Shown here one piece after another: positions 1 through 7,408 of a stretch of 14,204 nucleotides of DNA (positions within the stretch are counted from its first letter, which is position 1; every line of letters begins with the position of its first letter). The position numbers were made by a program, and so were the translations under genes. Origin of the DNA: Synergistaceae bacterium (lineage in GTDB: Bacteria; Synergistota; Synergistia; Synergistales; Aminobacteriaceae); the NCBI GenBank assembly GCA_017475805.1, contig JAFVEW010000116.1, positions 1-14,204 on the forward strand, written 5' to 3'. A model generated the notes under the pieces. The model had not been told where the DNA came from. It saw only the letters and a list, made by a program, of their open reading frames with translations, and ran no database searches.

Positions 1-1
1 T

Positions 2-2551
2 TCAGTTCAGGCAGCCAACGATACACTGACGCAGCAGGACAGAAGCTATATCCAGGAAGAAATCGGACAGCTTAACGAGGAAATTACACGTATCGGCAAC
101 ACGACACAGTTCAACAAAAAGAAACTCCTCAACGGCGACGCAGCAGTCCTTTGGAGCAGCAGCGACAGCGAGACAAAAGCTATCGTCAACGGTGGTCTTC
201 GTGAGATCGACCAGTTCGGTCAGAAGAAGTCAATCGAAGGCAACTACAAGATCAGCGTAAAAGCCGAACCCGGTCAGGGCGAAGTCCAGAAGTCAGACAT
301 TATGAAGATTAAGCACCCAGACGTCGTAATCAACAAGAACATCAACACCCAGAGAGGCGTTGAAGATATGACAGTTGATAACGTACCTGCAGGCAGCTAC
401 AAACTTTCATATACATCCGGCCCTGAAGCGCAGGCAAATATGGTTGCTTCATATGGCATCGGCGGTCCTACGCACACAACGCAAACTACGTTTGATCCTC
501 AGAGTGCAAACGCTCCTGTAACAAAAATCACCGTTATGACAGATGACGGAGTTGAAATCTGGTCAACCAGCGGCACTGACATTTTCGGAACAGGCGATGC
601 AGAAGCAACATCAGATATTCAGCAGGGATACTTCGACGGAACAAACGGCGAAGCAGTTACGGACGGTGCCAGCGTTGAGCATGAGTATGCTGGTGTTATG
701 GATGAAATCGTTGCTGCAGCGAAGAGCAAAGGCATCACACTCAGCGGAACTTTCACAGACGGCATTACAGCTACAAAAGTTGGCGATACTGTTGCGCCCG
801 GTCTTAAGATCGTCTATGAAGGCGGCGGCACTACCGATGTCAGCCCTCAGGCGACCGTAGGTACGGATGAAGCTGGAGCAGTCAACCCTGCCAGCGGAGT
901 GTTCACTTTCACTGCCAGCGGCGACCTTAATGAAAACGCAAGCGTCCTTTTCGAGGTCAAGAACATTGATGCAGTAAGCAAAACCGTTACTCTCCAGGCA
1001 ACAGCTCATAAGCTTTCTGAAAACGGCACATCATCAACCTCGTTCCAGGATGATATTATTCTTTCACTTGGTGAGGATAACAGCAACCCTAACACAGTCA
1101 GCCTTGATAAACTTCTTGGCGTTACAGAAGGTTCAACTGACTATTCAACAATTCAGTTGGTAGATGAGGCCGGCTTCAATACCATTCAGGAAGGGGCAAA
1201 GTTTGTCTATTCAGTAACTCCTGACGGATTAAAAGCAGCCAACGCCAGCGACGGCGGAGCAATCGGAATCAACCTTGACGCCCAGCTTGACAGCACCAGC
1301 GATGAGAAATGGGATGGCGGTCCTTTCAAAGGCAAGACAGTGCAGTACGTCTTAGACGGCGACAAAGTTGCGAACAGCGAACTTGACTTCACCAACTTCT
1401 ACCTTAATGAGAAGACCGGCGGAGTTGAAGTAGGCACCATCACCATGAAGACTGGCAGCGACTTCAAAGTTACGAATGGCCAGCTCAGCGGCGACGCGGC
1501 TACTCCTATTCAGGACGGCGATGTCCTTGCAAGCGGCGATGTAGCTTACATCGGCAAAGTTGCTACAGGCGACACCAAGCTTCGTGACCTTGACAAGTTT
1601 TGGAACTCAGAAGGTACGTTCATGCTTGACGATCCCAAGACGATCACCCTTAATCAGGGCAACGGCAAAACAGCGTCAATAACGCTCTACGCTAACGATA
1701 CTCTTGATGATGTAGCAAAGAAATTTAACGACGCAATCGCCAACGAGCTTGGTCAGAGCAAATACGTAAACGACTCATCGAAGTTTGCTACGTTCGTAAG
1801 CGGCGGTTCAAAAGAGTCTGAAGCAGTCGACGGCACATTCATACTTCGTTCAGTCGTACCCGGTAAAGACGGAGAAATCACTCTTTCGGGAGACGAAGCA
1901 GTGCTCAACGCTTTCTCGCTTAACACGATTCAGGACTCAAAAGAGACAAAATATACCGTCAACGTTACTGACGCACACACCGGCGCAACAGTAGCTCAGA
2001 ACGTAAAAGTAACAGGCAACGTTGCTCACGGCATTATTTCACCGAACGTTGATGTTGAGTTCAGTGCCCTTGGCGGAGTAAACGCTACATGGAACGACAA
2101 GCTCAAGAAATTTGATTATTCATCGACGACTCAGGATTCAATCCTTCACCTTTCGGACAACACGACCGTTCTTCAGATCGGTGCAAACGAAGGCGAAGAC
2201 ATGGGCTTGAACATCGGCGATATGCGCTCACACGCACTTGGTCTTGACGGTGTAAACGTTATGAGCCATGACAGAGCAGCCCGCTCAATCACAATCATTG
2301 ACAACGCAATCGATAAAGTTTCGACACAGCGCGCTAAGTTAGGTGCTTATCAGAACAGACTCGAATACACAGCGAACAACCTGACGACGGCCAGCGAGAA
2401 CCTGACCTCAGCAGAGAGCAGAATCCGCGACGCCGACATGACGAAGGAAATGATGCAGTTCACGAAGCTGAACATCATGCTTCAGGCTGGTAACTCAATG
2501 CTTGCACAAGCAAACCAGCAGCCTCAGAACGTCCTTAGCCTGATCCGTTAG
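2..2551 (+). CDS. Giant flagellin A, 5' end outside the window
   Basis: This is a filament subunit exported through the flagellar type III system. The frame is open from base 2 to the TAG at 2549-2551 and gives 849 visible residues. Alignment with flagellin B in this window suggests about 96 N-terminal residues are missing, so the whole protein would be near 945 aa, far larger than the 270-500 aa usual for flagellins. The visible start (SVQAAND, then [12 protein letters not shown]) is the end of the N-terminal D1 helix region. A central part of about 600 residues, rich in Gly, Ser, Thr and Asp, follows. The last 140 or so residues are the conserved C-terminal D1/D0 ([42 protein letters not shown]). 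An ATG at 302 is internal, because homology continues upstream of it. No Cys is visible. Codons are biased to AAC, AAG, CAG, CTT and GGC, as expected of a very highly expressed gene, and unlike the AT-rich codons of its neighbours. The family call is secure. Confidence 0.95.
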   Translation, partial: SVQAANDTLTQQDRSYIQEEIGQLNEEITRIGNTTQFNKKKLLNGDAAVLWSSSDSETKAIVNGGLREIDQFGQKKSIEGNYKISVKAEPGQGEVQKSDIMKIKHPDVVINKNINTQRGVEDMTVDNVPAGSYKLSYTSGPEAQANMVASYGIGGPTHTTQTTFDPQSANAPVTKITVMTDDGVEIWSTSGTDIFGTGDAEATSDIQQGYFDGTNGEAVTDGASVEHEYAGVMDEIVAAAKSKGITLSGTFTDGITATKVGDTVAPGLKIVYEGGGTTDVSPQATVGTDEAGAVNPASGVFTFTASGDLNENASVLFEVKNIDAVSKTVTLQATAHKLSENGTSSTSFQDDIILSLGEDNSNPNTVSLDKLLGVTEGSTDYSTIQLVDEAGFNTIQEGAKFVYSVTPDGLKAANASDGGAIGINLDAQLDSTSDEKWDGGPFKGKTVQYVLDGDKVANSELDFTNFYLNEKTGGVEVGTITMKTGSDFKVTNGQLSGDAATPIQDGDVLASGDVAYIGKVATGDTKLRDLDKFWNSEGTFMLDDPKTITLNQGNGKTASITLYANDTLDDVAKKFNDAIANELGQSKYVNDSSKFATFVSGGSKESEAVDGTFILRSVVPGKDGEITLSGDEAVLNAFSLNTIQDSKETKYTVNVTDAHTGATVAQNVKVTGNVAHGIISPNVDVEFSALGGVNATWNDKLKKFDYSSTTQDSILHLSDNTTVLQIGANEGEDMGLNIGDMRSHALGLDGVNVMSHDRAARSITIIDNAIDKVSTQRAKLGAYQNRLEYTANNLTTASENLTSAESRIRDADMTKEMMQFTKLNIMLQAGNSMLAQANQQPQNVLSLIR

Positions 2552-2581
2552 TAATTAGAGTCATTTAACGACCCTAAAAAT

Positions 2582-2653
2582 TTAATAAGCGCTGCAAATG
2601 GGGGAGGGGGGTAACTCTTCCCCTTTTTAATTCTTAATTTAATCGCTTATTAA
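2582..2653. repeat. Perfect 10-bp inverted repeat around the flagellin A terminator
   Basis: TTAATAAGCG at 2582-2591 is repeated inverted as CGCTTATTAA at 2644-2653. The arms enclose the G-rich terminator hairpin at 2600-2623. They could form a basal stem below the terminator in RNA, or be a DNA site. No function is assigned. Confidence 0.6.
2600..2628 (+). terminator. Rho-independent terminator after flagellin A
   Basis: The G-rich arm at 2600-2607 (GGGGGAGG) pairs with TCTTCCCC at 2616-2623. The stem has eight pairs, two of them G-U, around an 8-nt loop, and TTTTT follows at 2624-2628. It lies about 50 bp after the flagellin A stop codon, the normal place for an intrinsic terminator. It would separate the highly expressed flagellin A transcript from flaG and flagellin B. 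Confidence 0.8.
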
Positions 2654-2671
2654 TTACTGCTGAACGGAAGC

Positions 2672-2698
2672 AGGTGATTGATTATGAAAATGGGATGA
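2672..2698 (+). promoter_or_regulatory. Strong SD and four-codon leader frame coupled to flaG
   Basis: AGGTGAT at 2672-2678 is a near-perfect SD. Six bases after AGGTGA comes an ATG at 2684 that is out of frame with flaG. That frame encodes only MKMG and stops at TGA 2696-2698, which overlaps the in-frame flaG ATG at 2695 as ATGA. Ribosomes loaded by this SD could terminate and restart at flaG. A one-base deletion in the A4 or G3 run, in the strain or the assembly, would give the same picture, with the true flaG start at 2684. Confidence 0.45.
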
Positions 2699-3102
2699 AC
2701 TCGAACGATCTATCCGAATTTTTAATCAATCAATCGCAGCCTGCTGAACAACATCAGGTAGTCAGAACTAAAACACTTGGGGATACTTCGGGTGCTCCGT
2801 CAAAGCCGGATTATAAAAAAATAGCCGAAAGAATTTCACGCGAGCAAGCTCAATCAGAAAAAACAGAAGCACGAGCAGAAGCAGCTGACGAGATTAAGGC
2901 TAAAATAATTGACCAAGCCACCGAGAAACATCACCTAAAGTACGACGTTATAGAGGACGCTGATATTGTTCAGATCAGCGTAGTTAAATCTGCGGACGGT
3001 ACGGTTGTTCGTAAAGTTCCACCAGATAAAATTGTCAGTTTCGTTAAAGAACTTCGAGGAAAAAAATTCTCAAAAGAACGAAAACTCGACATTAAAGCAT
3101 AG
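2695..3102 (+). CDS. flaG: FlaG-family flagellar protein
   Basis: FlaG proteins are small and encoded near flagellin genes. They are linked to control of filament length or assembly, although the mechanism is poorly known. The C-terminal half shows the family pattern: a predicted beta region (LKYDVIEDADIVQISVV), a turn (KSADGTVV), then RKVPPDKIVSFVKELRG, which matches the family's 'V.R.IPPEE...' motif. The first 85 or so residues are polar and low in complexity, with an Ala/Glu/Lys-rich helical stretch (AQSEKTEARAEAADEIKAK). The start is uncertain. The frame also opens at GTG 2674 (7 residues longer), but that GTG sits inside the best SD and has only a weak GGAAG 3 nt upstream. ATG 2695 is preferred because it overlaps the stop of a leader frame as ATGA. 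The gene lies between two flagellins, which supports the call. The name is assigned by motif, not by database match. Confidence 0.75.
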   Translation: MNSNDLSEFLINQSQPAEQHQVVRTKTLGDTSGAPSKPDYKKIAERISREQAQSEKTEARAEAADEIKAKIIDQATEKHHLKYDVIEDADIVQISVVKSADGTVVRKVPPDKIVSFVKELRGKKFSKERKLDIKA

Positions 3103-3113
3103 ATAATACAGTT

Positions 3114-3202
3114 AGGAATGAGGAATGAGGAATGAGAGATGAAAAGATTTTTGTTAAATTTTCTTTCGTTTTTACGTTCCTAATTTCTCACTCCTCACTT
3201 CT
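3114..3202. repeat. Foldback element of degenerate 7-bp repeats in the flagellin B leader
   Basis: The left arm at 3114-3141 is four heptamers: AGGAATG three times, then AGAGATG. The right arm at 3175-3202, read on the - strand, is also four heptamers: AGAAGTG, AGGAGTG, AGAAATT and AGGAACG. The arms can pair over 28 positions, with about 20 Watson-Crick pairs, 4 G-U pairs and 4 mismatches. Two A-T pairs and a G-U extend the base. The 33-nt T-rich spacer forms the loop. It occupies most of the 127-bp gap between flaG and flagellin B. No T-tract follows the right arm, so it does not look like a normal terminator. Confidence 0.75.
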
Positions 3203-3221
3203 AATTATAAAAAGAGGTGAG
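3194..3221 (+). promoter_or_regulatory. Flagellin B SD with a possible sequestering hairpin
   Basis: The SD of flagellin B is AGAGGTGAG at 3213-3221, 8 nt before the ATG at 3230. Upstream, CTCACTTCT at 3194-3202 can pair with the whole SD over nine positions, one of them G-U, around a 10-nt A/T-rich loop (3203-3212). Those same bases form the outer right arm of the heptamer foldback, so the two structures exclude each other. Translational control is inferred from complementarity only. Confidence 0.5.
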
Positions 3222-3229
3222 AATAAAAA

Positions 3230-5680
3230 ATGTCAATGATAATGAACCATGATATGACCTCATTAATGGGTCAGCGAATTATGAACAGAAACTCGCTGGC
3301 TATGAAACGCTCTCTCGAAAAATTATCAACAGGTTTGCGCACGAAAATTGCGGATCTTGATAATACCGCTGAGCTTTCTATCGGCGAAGTCATGCGCTCT
3401 CGAATTTACGGAATGGAGAAGGCTCTCAATAATTCTCAAGACGGCGTTAGCATGATTCAAACCGCAGTCGGCGGGCTTACTCAAACTCAATCAATGTTAA
3501 ATCGAATGCGCGAGCTTTCCGTGCAAGCAGCAAACGACACGTTGACTCAGCAAGACCGAAGTTATATTCAAGTCGAAATAAACGAAATTCGCGACCAAAT
3601 AGATTTAATCGGAAATTCGACGCAATTTAACCGAAAATCTTTGCTTAACGGAGACAGCGCGATTTTATGGAGCAGCACTGACAGCAATGTCAGAGCTATC
3701 GTCAACGGCGGCTTACGTTCGATAGATCAATATGGACAAAAATACAGCGTAGATGGAAATTTCAAAATTCAAGTCCAAACTGATGCAGGCAAAGCTCAAG
3801 TTCAAAAATCAAACGTCTTTCACGTAAAACAAGATAATTCTGTCGCTACTAAAACCGTTGAATCAGGTCTTGGAGTTAAAGATGTCGAAGCTGCGGGCGA
3901 TATTTTACCGGGAACTTATAAATTTTCTAAATCAAGCTCAGATGGTCAGGAAGCAAAATTTACGGGCTCATATAAAATCGGCGAAGCTACAACAACTACG
4001 AAAAAGCTCGAAATCGATCCTGAAGATATGCTTGACGAAGATTTTGACGAAAATGATTATCTTGAAGAGTTAGAAGACTTAAGAAAGCCTATTAGCGAAA
4101 TTTTTACGCTTGAAACTTCAGAAGGTCTTGTTGATAACGCGAGCATTTTATTTGAAGTTACTAACGTTGATGTAGACAACGGCGCAGTAACGCTGCGTGC
4201 AACGGCAAATATTTTGTCGCAAGAAGGCGTTGCTAAAAAAGAAACGATAGATAATATCTTGCTTCAAGACGGCGGCAGCGCAATTAACTTGGGCAAATTT
4301 TTTGGCGATGACTCTCTAAGCATATCCCTCAATGAAGACGGAGCTTATTATATTCAGAACGGCGGAGCCTTTATTGTAAATGTTTCAGCTCAAACTCCCG
4401 TTGAAAATGCAGTCGGAATTGATATAAATGGTGCTGTTGCCAGCGATTTTGATGATAAATGGAACGGTGCTCCTTTCAATAACGAGACTCTTCACTATGT
4501 TCTTAACGGCGATAAAATGCCAAGCAATGAAATAAAGTTTTCTAATTTTATTTTGAACGAAAAGAGTGGCACTATCTCTGAAGGAAATTTATATCTGAAA
4601 ACTGATTCTAATTTTCAAAATCTTGACGACGTTGAAGACGGAACTTCATTAGCTTCTATCACCATAAATTCTAAAGGCAAAACTCCTTCGGGACAAACAA
4701 AGTTGCGCGATATTGATAAGTTTTGGGACGCTCAAGGGAATTTTCTGCTTAGTGATCCTAAAGAAATAACTTTGACGCAAGGCGATGGGAAGCAGGCTAA
4801 ATTCACGCTTTATGCAGATGACACTTTAGACTCAGTTGCGAAAAAATTAAACGATGCAATAGCAACGGGACTTGATCAAGGTAAATACGTTGAGGACTCC
4901 TCAAAATTTGTTTCGTTTGTAGAAGGCGGAAGTAAGGGAACTGAAGCTGTAGCCGGGACACTTGTAATGCGTTCTGCATTGGCTGGAAAACGCGGTGAAA
5001 TCACGATGTCCGGCAGCGAAGAATTATTAAATGCTTTTGGCTTAAATGAAATTCAAAGTTCCGCTGAAAATAGCTATGAAGTAACAGTGAGAAATGCTCA
5101 TGATGATTCACTAATCGCTGAAACCGTCAAAATCGCCAGTAATAGATTGGTCGGAGTTATTCATAAAAATGTTGATGTCGAGTTTGAACCCATGCTCGGT
5201 ATTAAAACAAGATGGGACGATGCAAGCAAAAATTTTGTTTTCAATGAAACAGGCATCAGCGAAGTTACGCTTCATCTTGCTGATAACACGACTGTAATTC
5301 AAAGCGGTGCTTCTGAAGGTGAAGACGTTATGATTAATATCGGCGACATGAGATGTCATGCTCTTGGCCTCGACGGAGTCAATGTTATGAGCCAAGAAAC
5401 TGCAGCGCAATCGTTGGGAATAATCGACTCAGCTACAGATAAAATTTCTATGCAGCTTGCTAAGTTAGGTGCGTCGCAAAATAGGCTTGAACATCACATC
5501 GGAAATTTAACGGACGAAATGGAAGCATTAATCGAGGCTAATAGCACTATACGCGATACGGACTACGCTAAAGAAATGATGGAGTTCACAAGGATTAGAA
5601 TCTTAATGGAATCAAATTCAGCAATGTTAGCGCAATCGAATGCTATTCAAACTAATAGCATATTAAGTTTAATGAGGTAA
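3230..5680 (+). CDS. Giant flagellin B, divergent paralog of flagellin A
   Basis: This is a complete 816-aa flagellin. ATG 3230 is supported by AGAGGTGAG 8 nt upstream. N-terminal D0/D1 covers about residues 1-190 (SLEKLSTGLR, SQDGVSMIQTA, RMRELSVQAAND). The central part, about 190-675, is paralogous to that of flagellin A (for example TLYADDTLD, KWNGAPF, KLRDIDKFW). C-terminal D1/D0 runs from about 677 to the end (NIGDMRCHALGLDG, AKLGASQNRLE, ILSLMR). Residues matching the TLR5-contacting Arg, Leu and Glu of Salmonella flagellin appear to be kept. Oddities: the usual 'DDAAGLAIS' motif reads as LDNTAELSIG; the D0 end has MESNSAMLAQSNAIQTNS; there is a lone Cys709 and an acidic stretch near 261-284. 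Codons are AT-rich (AAA, AAT, CAA, TTA) like the downstream genes, so it is probably less expressed than A. It may be a minor or specialised filament subunit. Confidence 0.95.
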   Translation: MSMIMNHDMTSLMGQRIMNRNSLAMKRSLEKLSTGLRTKIADLDNTAELSIGEVMRSRIYGMEKALNNSQDGVSMIQTAVGGLTQTQSMLNRMRELSVQAANDTLTQQDRSYIQVEINEIRDQIDLIGNSTQFNRKSLLNGDSAILWSSTDSNVRAIVNGGLRSIDQYGQKYSVDGNFKIQVQTDAGKAQVQKSNVFHVKQDNSVATKTVESGLGVKDVEAAGDILPGTYKFSKSSSDGQEAKFTGSYKIGEATTTTKKLEIDPEDMLDEDFDENDYLEELEDLRKPISEIFTLETSEGLVDNASILFEVTNVDVDNGAVTLRATANILSQEGVAKKETIDNILLQDGGSAINLGKFFGDDSLSISLNEDGAYYIQNGGAFIVNVSAQTPVENAVGIDINGAVASDFDDKWNGAPFNNETLHYVLNGDKMPSNEIKFSNFILNEKSGTISEGNLYLKTDSNFQNLDDVEDGTSLASITINSKGKTPSGQTKLRDIDKFWDAQGNFLLSDPKEITLTQGDGKQAKFTLYADDTLDSVAKKLNDAIATGLDQGKYVEDSSKFVSFVEGGSKGTEAVAGTLVMRSALAGKRGEITMSGSEELLNAFGLNEIQSSAENSYEVTVRNAHDDSLIAETVKIASNRLVGVIHKNVDVEFEPMLGIKTRWDDASKNFVFNETGISEVTLHLADNTTVIQSGASEGEDVMINIGDMRCHALGLDGVNVMSQETAAQSLGIIDSATDKISMQLAKLGASQNRLEHHIGNLTDEMEALIEANSTIRDTDYAKEMMEFTRIRILMESNSAMLAQSNAIQTNSILSLMR

Positions 5681-5692
5681 GAATTTTTTATT

Positions 5693-7339
5693 ATGGCATT
5701 TGGACCAGAATTTATCTCAGGACTCGCAGGGGCTTTGAAAAAATTTCTGCCTCTGCGGGTCAATCGTATTGAAGGCGGCGAGGCTTGGGCAGCTCTGAAA
5801 ACCTCAAATGAAAATTGGCTTTTATTATCATGGGCTTCCGGAGCTGCTGGGATATGTCCCGCAACCCAAAACGAAATCAACGCATTAAAAGAAATTTCTC
5901 CGGCGCGTGCTTCAATATCTGAAGCGTTAAAGAGCAGACTTTTACACGGCGGCGAAATTATTTCAGTAAAGCAATTAAACCACGATAGAATTTTAGAACT
6001 CGAAGCAAGGCGGCGAATATCTGCAGGCGTCAGTGTTAGTTATTTTTTAGTTTTAGAAATCACTGAACCTGTAGCAAATTTTTTATTACTCGATGAAAAT
6101 CACAAAATCGACGAAGCCGCTAAACATTCGACACCCGATGTAAATTCTTTTAGGACTATTTTACCCGGACATATTTACGTTACACCTCCGGCGTTTGAAG
6201 GAATTGAAATTAATAAATCGCGAGCATTAAATTTCGAGGACGTTCAAAATATAAAAGGAGTCGGCAGACCATTAGCGAGATTAATTCAAGCTCATTGGGA
6301 GCAGCGCGAAAATATTTCATGGGCCTCAGCGATTTCAAAACTTACAGACGAGAACTCAAATATAACTTGCCGGGTTATCAAGAAAAATAACTATTTAACG
6401 AGATTTGATTTTGACTTCCCTGAAACATTCTCGCTCGGCGAAGACGCTTTGAAGGCTTCAAGGTACGGAGTTTTAATCCCGTTGCTTAGAAAAGGCCGCG
6501 AAAAAGTTTTACATTCAATAGACGCAAAATTAAAACGCGCAGCTAAATCAAAAGAACGTCATCGCGACGGATTATTAAAGCAGCTAAAAGAATGTCAGGA
6601 CGCTGAAATTTTCAGGAAAAAAGGCGAAGCAATCTTAACTCATATCTATGAAATTCCTAAACGCGCTGAAAAAATTAATCTGACTGATTGGGAAGGCAAC
6701 GAACTTGAAATAATTTTAGATCCGGGCTTGACGCCGTCTCGAAACGCAGAAAGATATTTCAAACGTTATCGCAAGGCTAAAGGCAACCCCGAAGAAATTA
6801 AATCTAATTTAGATTCAATTAATGCCGCTATTCAAGAATTAAGAGAACAATCGGCTTTGCTTGACGCTATCGATGACCCTGAAAATTTTAATCAGGCCGT
6901 CAAAGACTTAAACGAATGGATAGAGCCGAAAGAAAAAAAATTAAAATCACAGAATAAAAACAAGAAGAAACAGCAGGAAATTCCTCCGCACTTAAATATA
7001 AATAAAGACGGCATAAATATTTTAGTCGGACTTTCAGCTCGCGGTAATAGATACGTAACTTTTAAGGCTGCTAACCAAAATGATATTTGGCTTCATGCTC
7101 ACGAAATGCCTGGTGCTCACGTTATCATAAAAGGCGCAACGAGAGACGAACTCGAAAACGAAAAGCGTGAAATCTTAGAATTTGCTGCAGGTTTAGCGGC
7201 TGCTCATTCGTCGGGCAAAGAATCAAATTCAGTACCGATTGATTATACTGAAAGAAAATATATTCGCTCCGTGCCTGGAACTATAGCTCTTGTAACTTAC
7301 ACTAATCCCGGAACTTTGAGAATCTCGCCTTTGAATTGA
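5693..7339 (+). CDS. rqcH: RqcH/NFACT-family ribosome quality control protein
   Basis: RqcH (Rqc2/NEMF family, formerly 'fibronectin-binding protein A') binds stalled 50S-peptidyl-tRNA complexes. It directs C-terminal Ala tailing of the nascent chain for degradation. The 548 aa are close to the usual 550-590. NFACT-N covers about 1-175, with the Asp-Arg pair (D98-R99, in LNHDRILELEAR) that matches the functionally essential DR of Bacillus RqcH. A helix-hairpin-helix region lies near 178-203 (NIKGVGRPLARLI). Charged coiled-coil segments lie at about 280-335 and 365-425, separated by the conserved LDPGLTPSRNAERYFKRYRK from 342. The NFACT-R domain follows from about 433 (NDIWLHAHEMPGAHVIIKG near 463-481). 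The C-terminus (YTERKYIRSVPG, TNPGTLRISP) is intact. It starts 12 bp after flagellin B with no terminator between, and its weak SD (GAGG) lies in the last flagellin codons, so it is probably co-transcribed. The NFACT call is firm; the Ala-tailing role is by homology. Confidence 0.9.
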   Translation: MAFGPEFISGLAGALKKFLPLRVNRIEGGEAWAALKTSNENWLLLSWASGAAGICPATQNEINALKEISPARASISEALKSRLLHGGEIISVKQLNHDRILELEARRRISAGVSVSYFLVLEITEPVANFLLLDENHKIDEAAKHSTPDVNSFRTILPGHIYVTPPAFEGIEINKSRALNFEDVQNIKGVGRPLARLIQAHWEQRENISWASAISKLTDENSNITCRVIKKNNYLTRFDFDFPETFSLGEDALKASRYGVLIPLLRKGREKVLHSIDAKLKRAAKSKERHRDGLLKQLKECQDAEIFRKKGEAILTHIYEIPKRAEKINLTDWEGNELEIILDPGLTPSRNAERYFKRYRKAKGNPEEIKSNLDSINAAIQELREQSALLDAIDDPENFNQAVKDLNEWIEPKEKKLKSQNKNKKKQQEIPPHLNINKDGINILVGLSARGNRYVTFKAANQNDIWLHAHEMPGAHVIIKGATRDELENEKREILEFAAGLAAAHSSGKESNSVPIDYTERKYIRSVPGTIALVTYTNPGTLRISPLN

Positions 7340-7358
7340 GTCTTAAATGTTAAAATAA

Positions 7359-7403
7359 CTCCGTAAAAAAATAAAAATTATTTTGTTTTAACGGAGGTTT
7401 TTT
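7359..7403 (+). promoter_or_regulatory. Terminator-like hairpin containing the fprA SD
   Basis: CTCCGT at 7359-7364 pairs perfectly with ACGGAG at 7391-7396. An interrupted A:T stem continues inward (7366-7369 with 7386-7389), and TTTTTT at 7398-7403 follows directly. This is the shape of an intrinsic terminator for rqcH. Its 3' arm, however, contains the fprA SD (GGAGG, 7393-7397, 11 nt before ATG 7409), so the fold would also hide that SD. An alternative pairing, GTTAAAA at 7349-7355 with TTTTAAC at 7386-7392, would break the first stem. Confidence 0.6.
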
Positions 7404-7408
7404 ATAAC

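Noticed and set aside
302..304. ATG 302 as the start of the first flagellin
   Set aside because: The same frame is open back to base 2 and encodes conserved flagellin D1 sequence, so the gene starts outside the window.
611..1009. Open frame antisense within flagellin A
   Set aside because: It is a shadow frame of the strongly biased flagellin codons, and its composition (many Cys and Ser) is unlike a real protein here.
2626..2655. Sigma-A promoter before flaG (TTTAAT and TATTAAT)
   Set aside because: The -35 match is poor, and AT-rich DNA after a terminator gives such matches by chance.
3085..3180. Sigma-28 or sigma-A promoter before flagellin B
   Set aside because: TAAA boxes at 3093 and 3154 have no GCCGATAA-like partner at the right distance. 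TCGACA (3086) and GATAAT (3102) are only 10 bp apart. No promoter is claimed.
3114..3202. CRISPR-like repeat array
   Set aside because: Units are 7 bp, contiguous and without spacers, and there are no cas genes nearby.
4029..4066. EF-hand-like calcium loop in flagellin B (DEDFDENDYLEE)
   Set aside because: Acidic residues sit at positions 1, 3, 5 and 12, but the Gly at position 6 and hydrophobic residue at 8 are missing and no flanking EF-hand helices are evident.
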